The position numbers and the translations under genes were made by a program. Of a stretch of 64,000 nucleotides of DNA, positions 57,373 to 64,000 are shown one piece after another. The notes below the pieces were generated by a model. The model was not told the origin of the DNA and searched no databases. It saw nothing but the letters and a program-made list of their open reading frames with translations. How positions within the stretch are numbered: position 1 is the first letter of the stretch; every line of letters starts with the position of its first letter. The stretch is from Simplicispira lacusdiani (GTDB lineage: Bacteria > Pseudomonadota > Gammaproteobacteria > Burkholderiales > Burkholderiaceae_C): assembly GCF_003604195.1 (NCBI RefSeq), contig NZ_QXGR01000001.1, forward strand, positions 62,001 through 126,000, written 5' to 3'.

Positions 57373-58539
57373 TTACTTGGCCAGCGCGCTCAGGCGCACT
57401 TCCTTGATCTTGCCGGACTCGACCACGGCCACGCGGGTGTTGGCCGTGGTGCCGCCGCGCTCGTTCACGCCGTCGATGTCGTGCGGGTTGTGCGCGTCGG
57501 GCAGGGCCTTGAAGGCCTTGTCGAGGTTGGCGCGGATGGCGGCGGCATCGGTGGCGCTGCCGGCCATTTGCATGGCCAGGGCCGTGGCGTGCACCGCCGT
57601 GTAGTTCAGCGACACCTCGGAACTCGGGTCGCGGCCCGGGTTGAGCTTGCGGTAGCGCTCGACGAAGGCCTTGGTGATCGGCGAGCTGTCCTCCACCACG
57701 GGCAGCACGCCGATGGAGCCTTCCAGGGGGCCGTAGCCGCCCGTGATCTTTCCGATCTCGTCCATCTTGGCCTGGTCGATGATGACGAAGCCGCCCTTGA
57801 AGCCCAGTTCGCGCGCCTGCTTGACCACCAGGCCCGTGGGCTCGGAGGCGCCGCCGATGAACAGCACGTCGGGCTTGGCCGCCAGCACGCGGCTCACGCC
57901 GCTGTAGAAGTCGGTGGCGCGGTTGTAGGACATGGGGTTCTCGGCCACCACCTTGCCGCCGGCCGCTTCCCAGGCCGGCTTGAAGGCCGCCGTCCAGGCC
58001 TTGGCGTAGTCGTGGTCGGCATTGGCCACGGCCATGGTCTTGCCATACTTGCCCATGGCATGGCCCACGAAGGGCTTGATGTAGGAGGTGAACTCGGGCG
58101 GAATGCGCAGCGTGAGCTTGTTGCCCTTCTCGGTGATCTGCGGCACGCTGGTGTAGGACAGCAGCAGCACTTTCTGCTGCTCGTTGATGGCTTGCACGGC
58201 GAAGCTGCCACCCGAGTGCGGCACCAGCACGGCGGCGGCCTTGTGCTCCTGCACCAGGCGCTGGGTGTTGATGGCGGTCTCCGACGGGTTGTACTTGTCG
58301 TCGAGCGCGACGATCTCGAACTTGACCTTCTTGCCCGCCACGTCCAGGCCGGCCTCGTTGATTTCCTTCACGGCCATTTCCATGCCGCTGAGCACGTTCT
58401 TGCCGTACAGCGCGGCGCCGCCGCTCAGGGGGCCGGAGTAGCCGATCTTCACGACCTGCTGGGCCATGGCCGGGGCGATGCCCAGCAGCGTCGCGGCGAA
58501 GGTGCTGGCGCACAGGCGGAGGATGGTCTTGCGTTTCAT
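57373..58539 (-). CDS. ABC transporter substrate-binding protein (branched-chain amino acid type)
   Basis: A 388-residue periplasmic binding protein of the LivJ/LivK family with a signal peptide (MKRKTILRLCASTFAATLLG through PAMAQ). The Venus-flytrap fold starts VVKIGYSGPLSGGAALYGKN. The ATG at 58539 has an aaggaga site. It lies at the end of the minus-strand liv run. Ligand is likely a branched-chain amino acid, amide or aromatic acid. Confidence 0.92.
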   Translation of the reverse strand: MKRKTILRLCASTFAATLLGIAPAMAQQVVKIGYSGPLSGGAALYGKNVLSGMEMAVKEINEAGLDVAGKKVKFEIVALDDKYNPSETAINTQRLVQEHKAAAVLVPHSGGSFAVQAINEQQKVLLLSYTSVPQITEKGNKLTLRIPPEFTSYIKPFVGHAMGKYGKTMAVANADHDYAKAWTAAFKPAWEAAGGKVVAENPMSYNRATDFYSGVSRVLAAKPDVLFIGGASEPTGLVVKQARELGFKGGFVIIDQAKMDEIGKITGGYGPLEGSIGVLPVVEDSSPITKAFVERYRKLNPGRDPSSEVSLNYTAVHATALAMQMAGSATDAAAIRANLDKAFKALPDAHNPHDIDGVNERGGTTANTRVAVVESGKIKEVRLSALAK

Positions 58540-58659
58540 GCTGTCTCCTTGGAGTGGAAAAAAAGAGGTGTCACGCGGTTTTGAGCCGTCTTGTTTGTTC
58601 ATTGCACCGCGCGGCCCAGGCCAGGGCCACCGCGCAAGGGCCGCCCCGCCGCGCGGGTG

Positions 58660-58732
58660 GCGTCCCCCTTCCCCGCGTCGCGCAGCGATGCGAGAGAGAA
58701 GGGGGAAGCGGCGTAGCCGCTCAGGGGGTTGG
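58660..58732. repeat. G/C-rich intergenic hairpin element
   Basis: CCCCCTTCCCC and its partner GAAGGGGGAAG flank a GCGCAGCGATGCG centre between livF and the binding-protein gene. The shape is typical of a repeated intergenic hairpin. No second copy was found in this window. Confidence 0.4.
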
Positions 58733-58740
58733 CCCTCATC

Positions 58741-59448
58741 TCAAGCGCCGATGTAGGCTTTGCGGACCGCTTCGTTGTTCATGAGGCTTTCGCGGTCGCC
58801 TTCCATGACGATGCGCCCGCTCTCGATGACGTAGGCGCGGTGCGCGATCTTCAGCGCGGCGAAAGCGTTCTGCTCGGCCAGCAGCACCGTGGTGCCGGCC
58901 TGGTTGATGCGCTGGATGACCTCGAAGGTCTGCTTGATGACCAGCGGCGCCAGGCCCAGCGAGGGCTCGTCGAGCAGCAGCACCTTGGGACGGCCCATCA
59001 GCGCGCGGCCGATGGCCACCATCTGCTGCTGGCCGCCGCTGAGCGAGCCGGCCGGGTCGTCCTTCTTCTGATCGAGGATGGGGAACAGCGCCAGCACCTC
59101 GTCGAGCCGCTGGCGGTTGCCGGCGTTGTCGGCGCGGTGCACGTAGGCACCGAGCATGAGGTTCTTCAGCACCGACATGCCGGGGAACAGCTTGCGCCCC
59201 TCGGGGCATTGCACCACGCCGTGGGCGACGATCTGCGAGGGCTTCATGCCCACGAGATTGCGGTCGCCGTAGCGGATGCTGCCACCCGCCGCCTTGTGGA
59301 TGCCGCTGATGGTGAGGAAGATGGAACTCTTGCCCGCGCCGTTGGCGCCCAGCAGCACCACCAGCTCGCCCTGGTCGGCGTGCAGGCTCACACCGTCGAG
59401 CGCCGTGAAGCTGCCGTAGTTCAGCGATACGTTCTCAAGCGTCAGCAT
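58741..59448 (-). CDS. livF: Branched-chain amino acid ABC transporter ATPase LivF
   Basis: A 235-residue ATPase. Walker A is GANGAGKSS, signature [16 protein letters not shown], Walker [14 protein letters not shown]. It powers uptake with LivG. The start MLTLENVSL at 59448 overlaps the livG stop by 14 bases. Confidence 0.95.
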   Translation of the reverse strand: MLTLENVSLNYGSFTALDGVSLHADQGELVVLLGANGAGKSSIFLTISGIHKAAGGSIRYGDRNLVGMKPSQIVAHGVVQCPEGRKLFPGMSVLKNLMLGAYVHRADNAGNRQRLDEVLALFPILDQKKDDPAGSLSGGQQQMVAIGRALMGRPKVLLLDEPSLGLAPLVIKQTFEVIQRINQAGTTVLLAEQNAFAALKIAHRAYVIESGRIVMEGDRESLMNNEAVRKAYIGA

Positions 59449-60199
59449 GCTCGCTCCCCAGGTAGGCATCGATCACGGCCGGGTTGGCGCGGATCTCGGC
59501 GGGCGTGCCCTCGGCGATCTTCTCGCCATAGCTCAGCACGAGGATCTTGTCGGCCAGGCTCATGATCATGTTCATCTTGTGCTCGATCAGGCACACGGTC
59601 AGTCCGCTCTGCACCATCTTGCGGATGAGGTCGGCCAGGCCCTGCGTTTCATCGGGGTTCACGCCGCCGGCGGGTTCGTCGAGCAGCACCAGGCGCGGGC
59701 CGGTGGCCAGGGCCAGCGCGAAGGCCACGCGCTTGCGCTCCTCCTGCGAGATGTCGCCCGCCATGCGGTTCTCCAGGTGCGACAGGCCGACGAAGTTCAG
59801 CGCGTCGCGCGCCTTCTCGCGGCAGATGCGCTCCTCCTCGCGCAGCAGGCTGGAGCCGCGCAGCACGTCGAGCAGGCCCGAGCGGGTGCGCAGGCGGTGG
59901 CCGACGATGAGGTTGTCGAGCACCGAGGCCATGTCGAACAGCGCCGTGGTCTGGAAGGTGCGCGCAACGCCCAGGCGCGCCACCTGGTCGGTGCGCAGCG
60001 AGGTCACGTCCTGGCCTTCGAGCGTGATGGTGCCCGAGGTCGGGCGGTGCACGCCGCTGATGAGGTTGAAGAACGTCGTCTTGCCCGCACCGTTGGGGCC
60101 GATGATGGCGTTGATCTTGCCCGCCTCGATGGTGGTGCTGACGTCGTTGACCGCCGCCAGGCCGCCGAAGCGCTTGGTCAGGTGTTCAATCTTGAGCAT
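59435..60199 (-). CDS. livG: Branched-chain amino acid ABC transporter ATPase LivG
   Basis: A 254-residue ATPase with Walker [12 protein letters not shown], a signature-like [15 protein letters not shown] (Ser-Gln-Glu in place of LSGGQ), and Walker [14 protein letters not shown]. LivG proteins often have this variant signature. Its start overlaps livM by 14 bases. Confidence 0.95.
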   Translation of the reverse strand: MLKIEHLTKRFGGLAAVNDVSTTIEAGKINAIIGPNGAGKTTFFNLISGVHRPTSGTITLEGQDVTSLRTDQVARLGVARTFQTTALFDMASVLDNLIVGHRLRTRSGLLDVLRGSSLLREEERICREKARDALNFVGLSHLENRMAGDISQEERKRVAFALALATGPRLVLLDEPAGGVNPDETQGLADLIRKMVQSGLTVCLIEHKMNMIMSLADKILVLSYGEKIAEGTPAEIRANPAVIDAYLGSEHADA

Positions 60200-61154
60200 G
60201 CGGGACTCCTTGCGCGGCGCGGCGCGCGCGCCAGCCCAGATAGCTGCCCACGATGCCGTGCGGGACGAAGATCACCAGCAACACCAGGATGGGCCCGAAG
60301 ACGAGGAAGCGGTACTCTTGCAGGAACTGCAGGTACTGCGTGAGCCAGGGCATGGCCAGCGCACCCAGCAGCGGCCCGAGCAGCGTGCCCAGGCCGCCGA
60401 TCAGCATGTACATGGTCATGTCGAAGGTGTGCTCCACCCCGGCCACGCCCGGGCCGATGAAGCGCACGTAACCGGCGTACAGGCCCCCGGCCATGCCGGC
60501 GTAGAACACCGACAGCATGAAGGCCAGCGTCTTGTTGCGCATGAGGTTGATGCCCAGCGACTCGGCCAGCTCGTCGCTGTTGCGAATGGCCATGAAGGTG
60601 CGGCCCAGCAGCGAGTTGACGATGCGCCGCATGGCCCACAGCCCCAGCACCAGCCAGAAGAACACCAGGTAGTACAGCGCCAGCGGGGTGTCGAAGCGGA
60701 CCGCCCCGATGGGCTCGGGCGCCGGGATGCCCATGATGCCCACCGTGCCGTGCGTCAGGCCCTCCCACTTCTCGATCACCAGGAACATGATGTAGCCCAC
60801 GCACAGCGTGAAGATCGAGAAATAGTGGCCCTTGAGCCGCAGCGACAGGATGCCGATGAAGTAGCCGAGGAACGCCGTGACCACGCCCGACAGCGCGAAC
60901 GCGCCCCAGAACGACCAGCCATGGTCCACCGTGAGAATGCCCACGGTGTAGGCGCCCACCGCCATGAAGCCCGCGTGCGCCAGGTTGAACTGCCCGGTGT
61001 AGCCGGTGATGAGGTTCAGCCCGATGGTGGCGATGGCGAAGATGTAGGCCGTGCCCATCACCGTGAGGTGGTAGTCGTTGCCCGTGAACTGCGGGAACAG
61101 CAGGCCCGCGGCCAGCAGCAGGGCCCAGCCCAGCTTGCCTTCGAGATATGCCAT
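60186..61154 (-). CDS. livM: Branched-chain amino acid ABC transporter permease LivM
   Basis: A 322-residue integral-membrane permease with about nine helices. The FNLAHAGFMAVGAYT segment and IRNSDELAESLGINLMRNKT coupling region are typical. It lies 2 bp after livH. The C-terminal tail [14 protein letters not shown] overlaps livG. Confidence 0.94.
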   Translation of the reverse strand: MAYLEGKLGWALLLAAGLLFPQFTGNDYHLTVMGTAYIFAIATIGLNLITGYTGQFNLAHAGFMAVGAYTVGILTVDHGWSFWGAFALSGVVTAFLGYFIGILSLRLKGHYFSIFTLCVGYIMFLVIEKWEGLTHGTVGIMGIPAPEPIGAVRFDTPLALYYLVFFWLVLGLWAMRRIVNSLLGRTFMAIRNSDELAESLGINLMRNKTLAFMLSVFYAGMAGGLYAGYVRFIGPGVAGVEHTFDMTMYMLIGGLGTLLGPLLGALAMPWLTQYLQFLQEYRFLVFGPILVLLVIFVPHGIVGSYLGWRARRAAQGVPHAQD

Positions 61155-61156
61155 GG

Positions 61157-62020
61157 TCAGCGTGCTCCCTTGGTGAACAGGCCCTGCGGGCGCAGCGACA
61201 GGATGAACACCAGCAGCACGAAGGCGATGATGTCCTTGTAGTCGGTGGAGATGTAGAAGGCGCCAAAACTCTCGGCGAAGCCGATGATCAGCCCGCCCAG
61301 GATGGCGCCGGGCACGCTGCCCATGCCGCCGAGGATGATGATGACGAAAGCCTTGGTGATCACCAGGTGGCCCATGGCCGGGTACACGAGGTTGATGGGC
61401 GCGTACAGCGTGGCCGCCACGGCGGCAAGCACGCCCGAGATGCCGAAGGTCAGCATGGCCACGCGGTTGGCGTCGATGCCGACCAGCGAGGCGCCATCGC
61501 GGTTCTGCGCCATGGCGATGATGGTCGAGCCCATCACGGTCCGGGTCAGGAACAGGTGCAGCACCACCATGAGCGCGAACGCGGCGGCGATGATCAGCAG
61601 GCGCTGCACGGGCGCCGTGACGCCGGCCAGGTCGATGATGCCGGTGTAGGGCGTCTGCATGCGGTGGAAATCGGCGCCCCACAGGGCCTGGGCGGCCGCT
61701 TCCAGGAACAACAGCATGCCGATGGCCGCGATCATGGGGTGCAGGCCCGAGGCGTTGCGCAGCGGGTGGAACACCAGCCGCTCGGCCAGCACCGCGACCA
61801 GCGCCACGCACAGGGCCGCGCCGCCCATGGCCAGCCAGTAATTCCAGCCCCAGGCCGACATGAGGTGGAAGGACACGAAGGCGCCGAACATGTAGAACGC
61901 ACCGTGCGCGAAATTGGGCACGTGCAGGATGCCGTACACCAGCGTGAGCCCCAGGGCGACGAGGCCGTAGATGCCGCCCAGGGTCAGGCCGTTGAGGACC
62001 TGCTGCAGGAACATCTCCAT
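61157..62020 (-). CDS. livH: Branched-chain amino acid ABC transporter permease LivH
   Basis: A 287-residue permease with about eight helices. QVLNGLTLGGIYGLVALGLT and NFAHGAFYMFGAFVSF are typical LivH starts, and the AMAQNRDGASLVGIDANRVA loop contacts the ATPases. It is the first gene of the minus-strand liv run. Confidence 0.95.
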   Translation of the reverse strand: MEMFLQQVLNGLTLGGIYGLVALGLTLVYGILHVPNFAHGAFYMFGAFVSFHLMSAWGWNYWLAMGGAALCVALVAVLAERLVFHPLRNASGLHPMIAAIGMLLFLEAAAQALWGADFHRMQTPYTGIIDLAGVTAPVQRLLIIAAAFALMVVLHLFLTRTVMGSTIIAMAQNRDGASLVGIDANRVAMLTFGISGVLAAVAATLYAPINLVYPAMGHLVITKAFVIIILGGMGSVPGAILGGLIIGFAESFGAFYISTDYKDIIAFVLLVFILSLRPQGLFTKGAR

Positions 62021-62415
62021 CAGCCAGCCCTCCTGGCCGCCGCCGCCCTAGAGCCGGGCATGTGCCGGCCAGCGCGCGCGCATCCGTCCGCGCGGGCCCC
62101 GGTCACCGGGTCCGGATGTTTCTGCATGGTCTCGCTCCTGTCAGAGTTGCATTGCGCGGCTTGGATTTGCGTCAATCTCCTTCCGCGAAACCACGGAAGG
62201 GCATGAAATCCAGGCAGCGAGCGCAGCTTACTGGCCGGGCAACCAGCGCGGGCCCGCTATTCCGCCATGCAGCACAACATCAGGGAAAACACCCACGGTA
62301 TGCCGCCCTTCGAAGTCACATAGATGACTTTGCCAGGAGTTGGCGGCTGTTGAGATCCGGCAACGCGAAGCCTCGCGCCGATGATTCCGCTAGGCAGAAT
62401 CACTGCCACACCCAC
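62021..62415. other. 395-bp intergenic space upstream of livH
   Basis: This gap between livH and the glycine-zipper gene holds no supported gene. It carries a near match to the beta-oxidation palindrome (62385-62399). I cannot point to a clear -35/-10 pair. Confidence 0.6.
62385..62399. promoter_or_regulatory. Near match to the TTCTGC-N3-GCAGAA palindrome, site 3
   Basis: TTCCGCTAGGCAGAA differs from the perfect palindrome at 49111 by one base in the left half. It lies 365 bases upstream of livH and 14 bases beyond the glycine-zipper stop. It could link the liv transporter with the fatty-acid genes, but the distance is large. Confidence 0.35.
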
Positions 62416-63138
62416 TCACTGCGGCGGCACCACGCCACCCGGCCCGTCGCCGGGGGCAGCGGCGGCGGCACGGAAGCCCCGGCCCTGCACGACCACCGGC
62501 ATGCCCACGTCCACCGGTTCGGCACGCTGGAACTGGCGCACCGAGCCATCCTGCATGCGCACGCGCACCTGGTACACCGTCCGGGTGCGCGTGTTCTGCT
62601 CGACCCTGTGGCCCACATAGCCCCCGCCGACGGCCCCCAGCACCGTGGCGGCGGCGCGGCCCGAGCCCTTGCCCACCTGGTTGCCCACGACGGCGCCCAG
62701 CACGCCGCCAGCCACGGCGCCCACGCCCGTGGCCGGCGCGGCCTGCTCGACCGCCTGCACCGACTCGACCCATCCGCAGTTCGCACAGGACACGCCGCGC
62801 GCTCCGCCAGGGGCCGGAGCGGCCACGGCGCGGGAGGGCGCCGGATCGGCCCGCAGGGGCTGCAGTGGAACGGGCCGCGCACCGATGCCAGGCGTGGGCG
62901 CGGGCCGCGCCCGGGGTTCGGAGCCCCTGCGCTCGTCGATGATCTCGGCTTCCGGCGTGCGCGGCACGTTCGCCACAGGGGATTCCACCGGGCCGCGCTG
63001 CTGCATGGCCAGGGCGCCCCCCAGCGCCAGCACCACGGCCCCCAGCACCCCGACGGCCGCCCAGAGCCAGCGCTGCGGCACGGCGGAGGGCGGGACTGCG
63101 CCAGGGGCGGAAACGGACGCGGGGGCGGGGGTGTTCAT
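62416..63138 (-). CDS. Glycine-zipper 2TM-domain protein
   Basis: A 240-residue envelope protein. An N-terminal helix (about 22-46) anchors it; a Pro/Ala-rich linker (about 50-115) leads to a Cys pair SCANCGW and a glycine-zipper segment (GVGAVAGGVLGAVVGNQVGK, then AVGGGYVGHRVE). Family members are linked to the envelope or outer membrane. The start at 63138 has an aaggaag site. Confidence 0.85.
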   Translation of the reverse strand: MNTPAPASVSAPGAVPPSAVPQRWLWAAVGVLGAVVLALGGALAMQQRGPVESPVANVPRTPEAEIIDERRGSEPRARPAPTPGIGARPVPLQPLRADPAPSRAVAAPAPGGARGVSCANCGWVESVQAVEQAAPATGVGAVAGGVLGAVVGNQVGKGSGRAAATVLGAVGGGYVGHRVEQNTRTRTVYQVRVRMQDGSVRQFQRAEPVDVGMPVVVQGRGFRAAAAAPGDGPGGVVPPQ

Positions 63139-63311
63139 GGTTCTTCCTTGCTGTGGTGGGTGCCGGCCACCCTGCGGTGGACAGCCGGGCAGCACGGTAC
63201 ACAGCCCTCCGGCCCGGCTTGTACGCATTGGTAAGCAAGTGCGGGCGGCACAGCGGCGCCCCGCCGCGCGCTCCAGGGAGCCGCGCCGCCGCAAGCCACG
63301 AAAAATCACCC

Positions 63312-63380
63312 TTTGATGCTATCTTTTATATAGCTATTGGCGCAATACCAGAAAGCCTTGGAGGCCATTTTTACCTGCAA
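63312..63380 (+). repeat. Intergenic repeat family A, copy 8
   Basis: GCTATCTTTTATATAGCTAT then TGGCGCAATACCAGAAAGCC, ending with GGAGGCCATTTTTACC. It lies between the glycine-zipper gene and the EAL gene. Confidence 0.75.
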
Positions 63381-63396
63381 TTACAGTTGCCGGCAC

Positions 63397-64000
63397 TCAG
63401 GCGCGCTGGCGCAGCCACTGCACCAAGTCCGCCTCCGGCATCGGGCGCGCGTAGAGGTAGCCCTGGGCGGCATCGCAGCGCTCCCCGGCCAGCACGGCCC
63501 ATTGACGCTCGGTCTCCACCCCCTCGGCGATGGTCACGAGCCCCAGGCTGTGGCCCAGCGCGATGACGGCCCGGCAGATGGCCGCGTCGTTGGGATCGAC
63601 GAGGATGTCGCGGACAAAGGACTGGTCGATCTTGATCTGGTCGAGCGGCAGACGCTTGACGTAGTACAGCGAGGAATAGCCGGTGCCGAAATCGTCGAGC
63701 GAAAAGGTGACGCCCATGCCCTTGAGCGCCTGCATGGTCGCGATGGTCTGCTCGATGTTGTCCACCAGCATGCTTTCCGTGATCTCCAGCTTGAGGCGCG
63801 CCGGGTCGATGCCCGTGGCCCGCAAGTGGGCCTGGATCTCGCTGACGAACCGGGCCTCGCGGAACTGGCGCATGCTGACGTTGACCGCGATGCTCAGCTG
63901 CGCGGTCAGCGGGTCGGCCTGCCAGGCACGCAGGGTGCGGCAGGCTTCGCCCAGGACCCAGTGGCCGATGGGCAGGATGAGCCCGGTTTCCTCGGCCAGC
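63397..64000 (-). CDS. EAL-domain phosphodiesterase, C-terminal part (5' end outside window)
   Basis: The frame is open to the window end, so only about 200 C-terminal residues are visible. They match the latter part of an EAL domain: TGLILPIGHWVLGEACRTL, NVSMRQF, LEITESMLVD, SLDDFGTGYSSLYYVKRLPL and IAEGVETERQW. It likely cleaves c-di-GMP; the EAL triplet itself lies upstream and cannot be checked. Sensor or GGDEF domains may precede. Confidence 0.92.
   Translation of the reverse strand, partial: LAEETGLILPIGHWVLGEACRTLRAWQADPLTAQLSIAVNVSMRQFREARFVSEIQAHLRATGIDPARLKLEITESMLVDNIEQTIATMQALKGMGVTFSLDDFGTGYSSLYYVKRLPLDQIKIDQSFVRDILVDPNDAAICRAVIALGHSLGLVTIAEGVETERQWAVLAGERCDAAQGYLYARPMPEADLVQWLRQRA

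Noticed and set aside
62021..62384. Possible gene upstream of livH
   Set aside because: Open frames in this gap lack a start site and coding character, and overlap the livH leader.

Overview
The window is GC-rich chromosomal DNA with dense, short-spaced genes. Codon use, gene families and a recurrent AT-rich intergenic repeat suggest a betaproteobacterium of the Comamonadaceae (Acidovorax / Alicycliphilus type). This placement is an inference from gene content, not a database match. I see no rRNA, tRNA, CRISPR array, insertion sequence or prophage.

Layout. 1-8023 (+): a respiratory cluster with a haem-copper oxidase subunit I (cut by the window start), CtaB-type haem O synthase, a SCO copper chaperone, a cytochrome b fused to two [4Fe-4S] motifs and an MvhD-like domain, a one-helix exported protein, a second and divergent haem-copper oxidase subunit I, and a cytochrome b fused to a [2Fe-2S] ferredoxin and an FAD/NAD(P)H reductase. 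It ends at a strong bidirectional terminator. 8085-13215 (-): an operon ubiU-ubiV-ubiT-DGC-ubiX-ubiD for oxygen-independent ubiquinone synthesis, with an FNR/Anr-type box upstream. 13413-24166: an MFS transporter, two diguanylate cyclases, a lipase-like hydrolase, an M20 peptidase, a chemoreceptor, hydroxypyruvate isomerase, a MerR regulator and an HD-GYP protein. 24226-37368: assorted housekeeping and envelope genes (quinone reductase-like flavoprotein, ferric-reductase-like protein, thioesterase, transglutaminase-like protein, alanine racemase, LplT, EamA, macro domain, glutathione peroxidase, CorA, ProQ, glcF). 37370-38470 is glcE. 38764-41301 (-): porin-glnK-amtB under a recognisable sigma-54/NtrC control region. 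41508-47213 (+): YifB/ComM, ferredoxin-NADP reductase, an IclR regulator, a tandem universal stress protein, a Ca2+/Na+ antiporter and a rhodanese. 47292-56379: a beta-oxidation cluster (acyl-CoA dehydrogenase divergent from a hydratase/dehydrogenase, thiolase, SDR, second acyl-CoA dehydrogenase and acyl-CoA ligase). 57373-62020 (-): a branched-chain amino acid type ABC transporter. 62416 to the end: a glycine-zipper protein and the C-terminal part of an EAL protein.

How the parts fit. The most unusual region is the first 8 kb. Two cytochrome b fusion proteins could pass electrons from NAD(P)H or ferredoxin-like donors, through haem b, to two haem-copper enzymes. One of those enzymes carries His-Asp where copper-B normally has a His-His pair, so it may be a nitric oxide reductase-like enzyme or a variant oxidase. 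The neighbouring operon makes ubiquinone without oxygen and has an FNR-type site, so both point to life at low oxygen. Two other regulatory layers can be read from the sequence: NtrC/sigma-54 control of ammonium uptake, and a 15-bp palindrome (TTCTGC-N3-GCAGAA) found in both leaders of the divergent beta-oxidation genes, with a near match upstream of the liv transporter.
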